Source of the DNA: Inquilinus sp042743185
GTDB lineage: Bacteria > Pseudomonadota > Alphaproteobacteria > DSM-16000 > Inquilinaceae
Length of the DNA: 64,000 nt
Assembly (NCBI RefSeq): GCF_042743185.1
Contig: NZ_JBHYMS010000030.1
Span: forward strand, 1 to 64,000
Direction: 5' to 3'
Of the stretch, positions 1 to 7,817 are shown piece by piece. The notes below the pieces were generated by a model. That model searched no databases. It was not told the DNA's origin and saw only the letters and a list, made by a program, of their open reading frames with translations. A program made the position numbers and the translations under genes. How positions within the stretch are numbered: position 1 is the first letter of the stretch; each line of letters begins with the position of its first letter.

Positions 1-2
1 CA

Positions 3-71
3 CGCAAACTCCTCGTCCGACTCAACGCCAAGGCCCGCGATGTCCGCCAACAACTCGCACTGGCTGCTTGA
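3..71 (+). CDS. C-terminal end of an unidentified gene (partial)
   Basis: An open frame enters from the left edge and ends at TGA 69-71. The 22 visible residues form a basic, helical-looking tail (RKLLVRLNAKARDVRQQL then ALAA). That is compatible with the end of a real protein but too short to identify. It converges on cobL, about 107 bp away. It could equally be chance coding. Confidence 0.25.
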   Translation, partial: RKLLVRLNAKARDVRQQLALAA

Positions 72-115
72 CAGGCCAGACAGTCGCTCACCCGGACGTC
101 CTGGCGGACGTCCGA

Positions 116-138
116 CCTCTCCCGCCACGCGGGAGAGG
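116..138. terminator. Hairpin between convergent genes, possible terminator
   Basis: A perfect 10-bp stem (CCTCTCCCGC paired with GCGGGAGAGG, loop CAC) lies between the partial left-edge gene and the end of cobL. It has no T-run on either strand, so it is only a candidate terminator or structural palindrome. Confidence 0.3.
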
Positions 139-178
139 CAAAGGAAGCTTCCGCTTTCGAGACAGCCGGGACGAACCA

Positions 179-1399
179 TCAACTCGCCCCCCACGGCTTA
201 ACCGCGGCCCATTGCGTCACCGGCATCAGCGGGCGCCAGCCGTGATAGCCGCCGATGGGCTCGGCCCGCGACACGGCGATGCGAGAGAGGGCGCCGCCGA
301 GCCGGGACTGGTGGCCGATCACCGCCGCCTCGCCCTCCGCCGTCACCACATTGGCGACCAGCCGGCCGCCCGGCGGCAAAGCCGCCCAGCAGGATTCGAC
401 CAGTCCTTCGACGGTGATGCCGCCGCCGATGAACACCGCGTCCGGCCGCGGCAGGTCGCCCGCCAGCGCGGCCGGCGCGTCGCCGCGCACCAGTTTGAGG
501 AAGGGCGTGCCCAGCGCCGCCGCGTTCTGGGCGATCAGAGCCAGGCGGCCATCGTCGCGCTCGACCGCCACGGCCCGGCAGCGCGGGTCGCTGCGCATCC
601 ATTCGATGGCGATCGAGCCGCAACCGGCGCCGACATCCCACAGCACCTGGCCGGGCGACGGCGCCAGCGCCGCCAGGGTCATGGCCCGGACCTCGCGCTT
701 GGTCAGTTGGCCGTCATGGGCGAAGGCGTCGTCCGGCAGGCCCGGCACGGCCGGCAGCACGCGCGTCTCCGGTCCCGCCATGCAGTCGATGGCAATGGTG
801 TTGAGGTCGTCGACCTCGCGGCCGTCCCAGCTTTCCGCAGTAGCGCGGACGATGCGCTCGCCCTCCCCGCCCATCCGTTCCAGCACCGTGAAGCCGCTGC
901 GGCCCCAGCCGGTGCGGCGCAGCAGCTCCGCCAGCCGGGCTGGGGTGGTGCGGTCGGCGCTGAGCACCAGGATCTTCGCGCCGGGCTGCAGATGCGGCAC
1001 CACCAGCTCCAGCGGCCGGCCGTGCAGCGTCACCATGCGCGCCTCGACCAGCGGCCAGCCGAGCCGGGCGCAGGCCAGGCTGAAGGCCGAGGGCGCCGGC
1101 AGCACCACCATCTCCGCGATCGGGATGCGGCGGGACAGGGTGACGCCGATTCCGAAGCACATCGGGTCGCCGCTGGCCAGGACGCAGACCCGGCGGCCGC
1201 GCAGGGCCTCGATCTCCGGCACCAGATCCAGCAGCTGCGGCGGCCAGGGGATGCGGCGGCGGCCATCCTCCGGCACCATCTCCAGGTGCCGCTTGCCGCC
1301 GACCACGATCTCGGCGGCGTCGTAGAGCGCGCGGGCCGCCGGTGAGAGGCCGTCCAGACCGTCCTCGCCGATGCCGATGACGCTGAGCCAGGGGGTCAT
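179..1399 (-). CDS. cobL: Precorrin-6Y C5,15-methyltransferase (decarboxylating), CbiE-CbiT fusion
   Basis: CobL methylates precorrin-6Y at C-5 and C-15 and decarboxylates the C-12 acetate in cobalamin synthesis. The 406-aa product has both expected halves. The N-terminal CbiE-type tetrapyrrole methylase domain (about 1-200) starts MTPWLSVIGIGEDGL, and the C-terminal CbiT-type domain carries the SAM-binding motif WDVGAGCGS near residue 250. The length fits the fused family (about 400 aa). The ATG at 1397-1399 is chosen because it overlaps the cobH stop (ATGA), as expected for translational coupling, and because homology starts there. The frame stays open upstream through cobH, but that stretch reads as low-complexity Arg/Gly and is not coding. 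Last gene of the cbiX-cobH-cobL operon. Confidence 0.95.
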   Translation of the reverse strand: MTPWLSVIGIGEDGLDGLSPAARALYDAAEIVVGGKRHLEMVPEDGRRRIPWPPQLLDLVPEIEALRGRRVCVLASGDPMCFGIGVTLSRRIPIAEMVVLPAPSAFSLACARLGWPLVEARMVTLHGRPLELVVPHLQPGAKILVLSADRTTPARLAELLRRTGWGRSGFTVLERMGGEGERIVRATAESWDGREVDDLNTIAIDCMAGPETRVLPAVPGLPDDAFAHDGQLTKREVRAMTLAALAPSPGQVLWDVGAGCGSIAIEWMRSDPRCRAVAVERDDGRLALIAQNAAALGTPFLKLVRGDAPAALAGDLPRPDAVFIGGGITVEGLVESCWAALPPGGRLVANVVTAEGEAAVIGHQSRLGGALSRIAVSRAEPIGGYHGWRPLMPVTQWAAVKPWGAS

Positions 1400-2022
1400 C
1401 AGATGCCCTCCCGCGCCAGGGCGTTGACCGCGGCCGAGGCCATGGCGCTGCCGCCGCGCCTTCCAGGCAGGGTCAGGAACGGCAGGCCGCTTTCGGCCAG
1501 GGCCGCCTTGGATTCGGCGGCACCGACGAAGCCGACCGGGAAGCCCAGGATGGCAGCGGGGCGCGGCGTCCCCTCCTCCAGCAGCTCCAGCAGCCGGTAC
1601 AGGGCGGTCGGGGCGTTGCCGATCGCCACCACCGCGCCGTCCAGCCGGTCGCGCCACAGCTCGACCATGGCGGCCGAGCGGGTGGTGCCGAGGCGGCGGG
1701 CCAGATCGGGCAGCGACGGATCGCCGATCAGCGACACCACATCGTTTCCCGCCGGCAGGCGCGAGCGGATGATGCCGGCCTCGACCATGCGGCAATCCAC
1801 CAGCACCGGCGCGCCGGCCGCCAGCGCCGCCCGCCCCCGCGCCGCGACGTCGGGCGTGAAGACCAGGTCGTCCACCACCTCGACCATGCCGCAGGCATGG
1901 GCCACCCGGACCGCGAGCCCGGCGACATCCGGCGGGAACCGCTCCAGCCGCGCCTCGGCCCGGATGGTGGCGAAGGACTGCCGGTAGATCGCCTCCGGGT
2001 CGCGGAGATAGGCGTGCGCCAT
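1399..2022 (-). CDS. cobH: Precorrin-8X methylmutase
   Basis: CobH moves the C-11 methyl group of precorrin-8X to C-12, giving hydrogenobyrinate (or the cobalt form if cobalt is already present). The 207-aa product contains the family motif HACGMVEVVDDL near residue 41, whose histidine is the catalytic acid/base in characterised CobH, followed by VDCRMVEAGI. The ATG at 2020-2022 is preceded by GAGGGG with 5-nt spacing. A GTG at 2034 would add four residues and overlap the cbiX stop. It lies 8 bp after cbiX and overlaps cobL by one base, so the three genes are almost certainly one transcript. Confidence 0.95.
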   Translation of the reverse strand: MAHAYLRDPEAIYRQSFATIRAEARLERFPPDVAGLAVRVAHACGMVEVVDDLVFTPDVAARGRAALAAGAPVLVDCRMVEAGIIRSRLPAGNDVVSLIGDPSLPDLARRLGTTRSAAMVELWRDRLDGAVVAIGNAPTALYRLLELLEEGTPRPAAILGFPVGFVGAAESKAALAESGLPFLTLPGRRGGSAMASAAVNALAREGI

Positions 2023-2030
2023 TGCGCCCC

Positions 2031-3143
2031 TCACCCGGCCTTCTTCAGGCTCTTCGGCCCCAGCGGATGGTCGGCATGGGGATAGGGATGGTGGTGGTGG
2101 CCGTGATCGTGGCTGTGCGGGTGGTCGTGGCCATGCTCGTGACTGTGCCCGTGATCGTGGTCATGGCCGTGGGCATGATCGTGGTGATGGTGACCGTCGC
2201 CATGAGGATGGTCGTGATCGTGGCCGTGGTCGTGGTGGTCATGCCCCGCCCCGCCGGAGATGCCCTCGACGTGATGGTGATGGCTCTCCTGCGGCAGGCC
2301 GACCTCGGCCTCGAAGCCCAGCACCTGCATCCGGTACTTGCACATCTGGCAGTTCATGTTGCCGGTGCCGTCGAGGATCTCGGCGATCCGCTCCTCGAGG
2401 GTCTGCAGCACCAGCGGATGGTCGTTCAGGTAGCGCGCCTTGACGAATTCGATGCCCGGATGGCGGGCAGCGACGGCGTCGGTGGCGTCATAGATCCGGT
2501 CGACCAGGATGCCGGTGAACAGGAAGTACGGGAACACGACGATGCGGCGGTAGCCCAGCTTCGCCGCATGCTCCAGCGCCGGCTCGACCAGCGGGAAGGT
2601 GACGCCGGAATAGGCGGTCTCGCCCCAGCCGAAGCCGATCCCCTCCCACAGCATCCGCATGACCTTGGCGACGTTGGAATTGGCGTCGGGGTCCGAGGCG
2701 CCGCGGCCGACCACGACCAGCATGGTCTCGTGCAGCGGCACCGGCCCGTCCTCACGGCGGGCGTCGGCGATCTCCACCGCCTCCTGCACCCGCTCGCCGG
2801 CGGCGCGCAGCATCTTCACGTCGATGCCCAGCTCGCGGCCATAGCGGATGGTCAGGCCCGGAGTCTGCGCCTGGTAGGTGTTGAGCACCGAGGGGATGTC
2901 GTTCTTGGCGTGGCCGGCGGCGAACAGCATGCCGGGGATCGCCAGCACCTCGGTCACGCCCTTGGCGCGCAGCCGGTCCAGCCCGTCGCGGATGATCGGG
3001 CGGGCGAATTCGAGATAGCCGTAATCGACCTCGTATTGCGGCAGGCGGCGGCGCAGCTGCAGGGACACGGCGGCGAACTCGTCCACGGCCCCCTGGTCCC
3101 GGCTGCCATGGCCGCAGATCATCACGCCCAGCTTGCCCGCCAT
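2031..3143 (-). CDS. cbiX: Sirohydrochlorin cobaltochelatase, long form with Fe-S motif and His-rich tail
   Basis: CbiX inserts cobalt into sirohydrochlorin, the committing step of the early-cobalt cobalamin route. The 370-aa protein has two chelatase half-domains. The first begins MAGKLGVMICGHGSRD with the metal-site His at residue 12; the second begins near VVVGRGASDPD at about 146. Around residue 262 is MNCQMC, matching the MxCxxC motif of long CbiX proteins such as that of Bacillus megaterium, which binds an Fe-S cluster. The last roughly 90 residues hold about 35 histidines with Asp and Gly, a probable cobalt-binding or storage tail. The ATG at 3141-3143 sits 5 nt after AGGAGGG; an ATG one codon upstream is also possible. 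First gene of the operon. Confidence 0.93.
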   Translation of the reverse strand: MAGKLGVMICGHGSRDQGAVDEFAAVSLQLRRRLPQYEVDYGYLEFARPIIRDGLDRLRAKGVTEVLAIPGMLFAAGHAKNDIPSVLNTYQAQTPGLTIRYGRELGIDVKMLRAAGERVQEAVEIADARREDGPVPLHETMLVVVGRGASDPDANSNVAKVMRMLWEGIGFGWGETAYSGVTFPLVEPALEHAAKLGYRRIVVFPYFLFTGILVDRIYDATDAVAARHPGIEFVKARYLNDHPLVLQTLEERIAEILDGTGNMNCQMCKYRMQVLGFEAEVGLPQESHHHHVEGISGGAGHDHHDHGHDHDHPHGDGHHHHDHAHGHDHDHGHSHEHGHDHPHSHDHGHHHHPYPHADHPLGPKSLKKAG

Positions 3144-3260
3144 CATGCCCTCCTGGCTCCACGCCATGCCGGCACGGCCGGGACGGATCCCGGCAGCGGA
3201 CGGTGGGCGGCACGCGCGGATATCGCTTGGATCTATCCGTCCGATGGAACCCCGTCGCCT

Positions 3261-3404
3261 GGAGCCTGCTCGGGAACGCACCACTGTGGCCGCCTGCTGG
3301 CGGTTTCTGCGCTTCCGGTGCTCACGGACTCAAACGTCCGCTGCGCGCCGGTTCTCGAAACCACCAGCAATCGACTCACATCGGCGCATTCCGGAGCGGG
3401 CTCC
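3261..3404. repeat. 144-bp imperfect palindromic element, copy 1
   Basis: This element matches 44912-45056 in the same orientation over nearly its whole length; the shared core runs through TTCCGGTGCTCACGGAC and CAAACGTCCGCTGCGCGCC. Each copy is itself an imperfect inverted repeat. Here the left end GGAGCCTGCTCGGGAACGC matches the complement of the right end, and the arms continue inward to a small loop near CTCAAACG. Ends, size and dispersal look like a MITE or a REP/BIME-type repeat. It occupies most of the 358-bp gap between divergent cbiX and the SDR gene; nothing else is recognisable there. Confidence 0.8.
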
Positions 3405-3501
3405 GCTCGCGTCCCGGGGGCGTCGCGGGACGCACCGTCGACGTCCCGGCCGGCACATTGCTATAGGGTTCCCCCGGAAGGCAACAGCGACGCGACATCC
3501 G

Positions 3502-4383
3502 ATGGACGATCTGCGACCCGGAAGACTGTTTGTCTTCGGCCTCGGCTACAGCATGACCCGGCTGGCGCGGCGGCTGCGCGACCTCGGCTGGCAGGTGGCC
3601 GGCACCACGCGCGACGTCGATCGGCTTGAGCGGCTGCGGGACGAGGGCTTCGAGGCCCATGCCTTCGGCCCGGACCAACCGCTGGCTCCCGCCGCTTTGG
3701 CCGGGACCACGCATCTGGTGCAGTCGATCTCGCCGGAAGAATCAGGCGACCCGGCTGTGCCGGCGCTGGCGGAGGCGCTGCGGGCGCTGCGGGAGCTGCG
3801 CTGGGTCGGCTACCTGTCGACCCCCTCGGTCTATGGCGACCGCGGCGGCGCCTGGATCGACGAAAGCGCCGACCCGACCCCCGGTTCGCCGCGCGGCTGG
3901 AAGCGGCTGGAGTCGGAGCGCGCCTGGTTCGCCGCCTTCCAGGACACTGGCGTGGCGGTGCAGGTGTTCCGCCTGGCCGGGATCTACGGGCCAGGCCGCA
4001 GCGCGCTGGACCAGCTGCGGCACGGCCGGGCCCGCCGCATCGACAAGCCGGGCCAGGTGTTCAACCGAATCCATGTCGACGACATCGGCACGGTGCTGAT
4101 GGCCTCGATGCGCCGGCCGAACCCGGGCGCGGTCTACAACGTCGCCGACGGCCACCCCACCAGCCCGAACGACCCGATTGAGCACGCCGCCCGGCTGCTC
4201 GGCATCGACCCGCCGCTGTTGATTCCGTTCGAGCAGGCCGGCCTGTCGCCGCTGGGCCGCGAGTTCTACTCGGAGTGCAAGCGGCTGAAGATCGACCGGA
4301 TCATCGACGAGCTCGGGGTTCATCTCGCCTATCCGAGCTATCGGGAAGGGCTGGATGCGATCTGGGCCGAGGAGCAGGCGTAA
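3502..4383 (+). CDS. NAD(P)-dependent SDR, extended/atypical epimerase family (YeeZ-like)
   Basis: A 293-aa Rossmann-fold protein beginning MDDLRPGRLFVFGLGYSMTR, with a glycine-rich nucleotide loop (GLGYS) at about 12-16. The segment STPSVYGDRGG near residue 110 and RIHVDDIGTVL near 190 are typical of NAD-dependent epimerase/dehydratase relatives close to E. coli YeeZ. The Tyr of SVYGD sits where the catalytic Tyr is expected, but there is no clear YxxxK, so the reaction cannot be stated. The ATG at 3502 has only a weak upstream ribosome site; homology to the nucleotide loop starts right after it. Transcribed away from cbiX across the palindromic element. It ends 19 bp before the convergent peptidase gene. 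Confidence 0.85.
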   Translation: MDDLRPGRLFVFGLGYSMTRLARRLRDLGWQVAGTTRDVDRLERLRDEGFEAHAFGPDQPLAPAALAGTTHLVQSISPEESGDPAVPALAEALRALRELRWVGYLSTPSVYGDRGGAWIDESADPTPGSPRGWKRLESERAWFAAFQDTGVAVQVFRLAGIYGPGRSALDQLRHGRARRIDKPGQVFNRIHVDDIGTVLMASMRRPNPGAVYNVADGHPTSPNDPIEHAARLLGIDPPLLIPFEQAGLSPLGREFYSECKRLKIDRIIDELGVHLAYPSYREGLDAIWAEEQA

Positions 4384-4402
4384 GCCTGCTCCTCTCCTGC
4401 CC

Positions 4403-6457
4403 TCACGCCGCGTCGGCCAAACCGCGCTTCTTCAGCAGGGCCTGCGGCTCCGGCGGGCGGCCGCGGAAGGCCTGGTAGGCCTCGGCCGGGTCGCGGCGGT
4501 AGCCGGCGGAATAGACGAACTCCGCCAGCCGGCCCGATACCGCAGGGTCGAAGATGTCGCCCGCCTCCTCGAAAGCGCCGAAGCCGTCCGCGTCCAGCAC
4601 CTCGGACCAGAGATAGCTGTAGTAGCCGGCGGAATAGCCGCTGCCGGCGAAGACGTGCTGGAAATGCGGCGGCCGGTGCCGCATCACGATCGCCGACGGC
4701 ATGCCGATGCGCTGCAGCGTGGCGCGCTCGAACGCCGCCGGGTCGGAGGCGTCCGCGCTCGCGGCGTGGAAGTCGAGGTCGACCAGGGCGGAGGAGATGA
4801 ACTCGACCGTGGCGAAGCCCTGGTTGAAGCTCCGCGCCGCCAGCACCCGCTGCAGCAGCGCCTCCGGCATCGGCTCGCCGGTACGGTAGTGCAGCGCGTG
4901 GCGGCGCAGGATCTCCGGCCGCTCCAGCCAGTGCTCGTACAGCTGCGACGGGAACTCGACGAAGTCGCGCGCCACGTTGGTGCCGGCGATGGCCGGATAG
5001 GTCAGGTCGGACATCAGCCCGTGCAGGGCGTGGCCGAATTCGTGGAACAGGGTGCGGGCGTCGTCGAAGCTGAGCAGGCTCGGCGTGCCCTCCGCCGCCT
5101 TGGCGAAGTTCATGACGTTGACGACGATCGGGCGCACCTCGCCGTCGAAATTCTCCTGCTCGCGGATCGCCTCCATCCAGGCGCCGCTGCGCTTGGACGG
5201 CCGGGCGAAATAGTCGCCGTAGAACAGGCCGATGAAGCGGCCGTCTCGGCCCGTCACCTCCCAGGCCCGGACGTCGGGATGCCACACCGGCACGTCGCGG
5301 CGTTCCCGGAACGACAGGCCGAACAGGCGGTGCGCCGTGTCGAAGGCCGTCTCGATGATGCGCTCCAGCTGCAGGTAGGGCTTGAGCTCGCTCTCGTCGA
5401 GGTCGAATTCCTGCTTGCGCTGCTGCTCGGCGTAGTAGCGCCAGTCCCAGGCGGCGACCTCGAAATTGCCGCCCTCGGCCGCGACCAGCGCCTGCAGCTT
5501 CTCCTGCTCGCGCAGGGCGCGGGCCCGGGCCGGCTGCCAGACCGAATTCAGCAGCCCCAGCGCCGCCTCCGGCGTCTTGGCCATGGTGTCGGCCAGGCGG
5601 AAATCGGCGTAGCTGGGATAGCCCAGCAGCCGCGCCTGCTCGGCCCGCAGCGCCACGGTCTCGGCGATGATCGGCCGGTTGTCGGCCGCGGCGCTCTCGC
5701 CGCGGGCGAGCCAGGCCTTGAACGCCGTCTCGCGCAGGTCGCGCCGGGCGGAGAACTGCAGGAACGGCTCGACGCTGGACCGGCCGAGCGTGATCGCGTG
5801 CTTGCCCGGCTGGCCGCGATCGGCCGCGGCGGCCGCCGCCGCGTCGCGCAGCTCCTGCGGCAGGCCGGCCAGGTCGGCCTCGCCGTCCAGCACCAGGGCG
5901 TAGGCCTTCTCGTCGGCCAGCACGTTCTGGCCGAAGCGGGTGCCGAGCGTGGCCAGACGCTCGACGATCTCGGACAGGCGGCGCTTCGCAGTCTCGTCCA
6001 GCCCGGCGCCGCTGCGGGTGAAGCCGAGATGGTAGCGCTCCAATACCCGGTCCTGCTCCGGCGTCAGGCCGAGCTCGGCCCGGCGGGCGAACAGCGCGTC
6101 GACCCGGCGGAACAGCGCCGGATTCTGCTGGATCGCGTTGTGGTGCCGGGCCAACAGCGGCGCGATATCGCGCTCCACCACCTCGAGCTCGTCGTTGCTG
6201 TGGGCCGAGGTCAGGTTGAAGAAGGCGGCGGCGACCCGGCGCAGTGCGCGGCCGCTGCGCTCCAGCGCCGCGACGGTGTTGTCGAAGCTGGGCTCGGCCG
6301 GATCGCCGGCGATCGCCTCGATCTCGCGGATGTGCTCAGCGAGCGCGGCGTCGAAGGCCGGGCGGAAATGCCCGACCGCGATCCGCTGCCAGGGCGGGCT
6401 GCCGAACGGTGTGTCCCATGGCGCGAGCAGCGGGTTGGCGGAGGTCTCGAAGCTCAT
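4403..6457 (-). CDS. dcp: M3 family zinc metallopeptidase (peptidyl-dipeptidase Dcp type)
   Basis: Hydrolyses short peptides, probably releasing C-terminal dipeptides. The 684-aa length matches E. coli Dcp (681). The zinc motif HEFGH is at about residue 471 within TLFHEFGHALHGLMS, and the Glu ligand region follows downstream. The N-terminus NPLLAPWDTPFGSPPW and PSFDNTVAALERSGR resemble Dcp more than oligopeptidase A, but the two are close paralogues. No signal peptide, so cytoplasmic. It stands alone: the neighbour on its right is the divergent RTX gene, across an AT-rich gap. Confidence 0.92.
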   Translation of the reverse strand: MSFETSANPLLAPWDTPFGSPPWQRIAVGHFRPAFDAALAEHIREIEAIAGDPAEPSFDNTVAALERSGRALRRVAAAFFNLTSAHSNDELEVVERDIAPLLARHHNAIQQNPALFRRVDALFARRAELGLTPEQDRVLERYHLGFTRSGAGLDETAKRRLSEIVERLATLGTRFGQNVLADEKAYALVLDGEADLAGLPQELRDAAAAAAADRGQPGKHAITLGRSSVEPFLQFSARRDLRETAFKAWLARGESAAADNRPIIAETVALRAEQARLLGYPSYADFRLADTMAKTPEAALGLLNSVWQPARARALREQEKLQALVAAEGGNFEVAAWDWRYYAEQQRKQEFDLDESELKPYLQLERIIETAFDTAHRLFGLSFRERRDVPVWHPDVRAWEVTGRDGRFIGLFYGDYFARPSKRSGAWMEAIREQENFDGEVRPIVVNVMNFAKAAEGTPSLLSFDDARTLFHEFGHALHGLMSDLTYPAIAGTNVARDFVEFPSQLYEHWLERPEILRRHALHYRTGEPMPEALLQRVLAARSFNQGFATVEFISSALVDLDFHAASADASDPAAFERATLQRIGMPSAIVMRHRPPHFQHVFAGSGYSAGYYSYLWSEVLDADGFGAFEEAGDIFDPAVSGRLAEFVYSAGYRRDPAEAYQAFRGRPPEPQALLKKRGLADAA

Positions 6458-6757
6458 CGTGGCACCGCTTTGATCTGGATCCTTGGCGCCAGACTAGCGA
6501 GGATCGCAGCCCCGTGTCAGCAGCCGCGTCGCCGTCCGGATGACGCGGGATCGTTGAAACAATGTCGATATTTCAAGATTTAAAGACTTATAAATTTTGC
6601 ATTGCAGCAAAATATTAGAGATTCTTGAGTTACGGTCACAAAGGTTTAACTGCCGATTTACTGAATTCCCGTTGCCGATTCCTGATCAGCCCCGATAGCA
6701 TATCCCCGTATTCAAAACGAAAACCCCGGATGGTCCGGGGCCAGCAGGGGTTTGCAG
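6458..6757. other. AT-rich intergenic region, divergent promoters
   Basis: A 300-bp gap between divergent dcp and the RTX gene. The middle (about 6555-6665) is markedly AT-rich for this genome (runs such as ATTTAAAGACTTATAAATTT), as expected for promoters, but no -35/-10 pair is clear enough to mark. A perfect hairpin at 6724-6740 lies just before the RTX ribosome site. Confidence 0.6.
6724..6740. promoter_or_regulatory. Perfect GC hairpin in the RTX leader
   Basis: CCCCGGA (6724-6730), loop TGG, TCCGGGG (6734-6740). It lies 17 bp before the RTX start, directly upstream of the AGGGG ribosome site. Read on the minus strand the stem is followed by TTTTCGTTTT, so it has terminator form against antisense transcription into dcp. 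On the plus strand it could affect translation. The function is inference. Confidence 0.45.
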
Positions 6758-7801
6758 ATGACGACGCTGACGGTGAATGCGCCGAACGGGATCAACGGCG
6801 CCGGGTTCTCCTTCGACGCCCTGGCGCAGCTCGATTTCGACAGCCCACGGGTGGCCTCCCTCACCTCCACCGCAGGGCATATCGATTTCGACGGGGTGTC
6901 GATCGACCTGACCGGCAGCGGCCTCGGCGTCGGGCTGTTCGGAATCACCGGCGTGGTGACCGGGCTGGTGCTGTCCCAGAACGGCGCTGCCATCGCCACC
7001 ATCACCGGCACGTCCCTCAGTGCCGCGACCACCTATTCGCAGATCGCCAACGGCGACTTCACCGGCCTCGCCAACAGCCTGTTCGCCGGCAATGACAGCC
7101 AGACCGGCTCGCAGAAAGGCGATATCCTGTCCGGCCTGGCCGGCAACGACACTCTCAGCGGCCTCGCCGGTGCCGACACGCTCGCGGGCGGCGTCGGCGA
7201 CGACGTGCTGCGAGGCGGCGTCGGAGCGGACCGCCTAGTCGGCGGCGCCGGCATCGACACCGCGACGTACAGCGAGAGCCCGTTCGGGGTGACGGTCGAC
7301 ATCACCGCCGGCAAGGGCACCAGTGGCTACGCCTATGGCGACGTTCTGAGCGGCATCGAGAATGTCCGTGGCAGCTCCGCCAACGATGTCCTCAGCGGCG
7401 GGGCCACCGCCAACACCCTGCTCGGCAACGCCGGCAACGACGTGATCGACGGCCGCGGCGGCAAGGACAGCCTGGGCGGCGGTACGGGGACCGACCGTTT
7501 CGTCTTCGACGCCGTTTCGCACAGCACCGTCGGCGCCCCGGACCGGATCGTCGATTTCAGCCATGCCGAGGGCGACCGGATCGACCTGCGCCCGATCGAC
7601 GCCGCCACCGGCGCCGGCGGCAACCAGGCCTTCAGCTTCATCGGCACGGCGGCTTTCGGTCACCATGCCGGTGAGCTGCACTATGCCATCACCGGAGGCA
7701 CCACGACGATCTCCGGCGACATCAACGGCGATGCCAAGGCCGATTTCAGCATCGTCCTGACCGGGGCGATCCACCTGGTCGCGAGCGACTTCCTGCTGTA
7801 G
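6758..7801 (+). CDS. RTX calcium-binding protein with serralysin-type C-terminus
   Basis: A 347-aa protein made mostly of glycine/aspartate nonapeptide repeats (GGxGxDxLx), for example LSGLAGNDTLSGLAGADTL and LLGNAGNDVIDGRGGKD, in two blocks from about residue 120 to 245. These form calcium-binding beta-rolls. The C-terminal part (DRFVFDAVSHS, IVDFSHAEGDRIDLRPID) is the M10-type serralysin C-terminal domain, ending in a hydrophobic tail (ASDFLL) typical of type I secretion signals. There is no N-terminal signal peptide and no protease or other catalytic domain, so it is a secreted or surface structural protein whose exporter is encoded elsewhere. The ATG at 6758 follows AGGGG; a TTG at 6752 is in frame. 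Confidence 0.88.
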   Translation: MTTLTVNAPNGINGAGFSFDALAQLDFDSPRVASLTSTAGHIDFDGVSIDLTGSGLGVGLFGITGVVTGLVLSQNGAAIATITGTSLSAATTYSQIANGDFTGLANSLFAGNDSQTGSQKGDILSGLAGNDTLSGLAGADTLAGGVGDDVLRGGVGADRLVGGAGIDTATYSESPFGVTVDITAGKGTSGYAYGDVLSGIENVRGSSANDVLSGGATANTLLGNAGNDVIDGRGGKDSLGGGTGTDRFVFDAVSHSTVGAPDRIVDFSHAEGDRIDLRPIDAATGAGGNQAFSFIGTAAFGHHAGELHYAITGGTTTISGDINGDAKADFSIVLTGAIHLVASDFLL

Positions 7802-7817
7802 CGGTGTGGGGCGGACG

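Noticed and set aside
2050..2280. Tandem-repeat-like GTGGTC/CATGAC region
   Set aside because: It encodes the His/Asp-rich tail of CbiX on the minus strand and is explained by codon repetition, not an independent DNA repeat.
4355..6583. A 742-codon open frame antisense to the M3 peptidase
   Set aside because: It is composition-driven shadow coding; the opposite strand has the HEFGH metallopeptidase over the same span.
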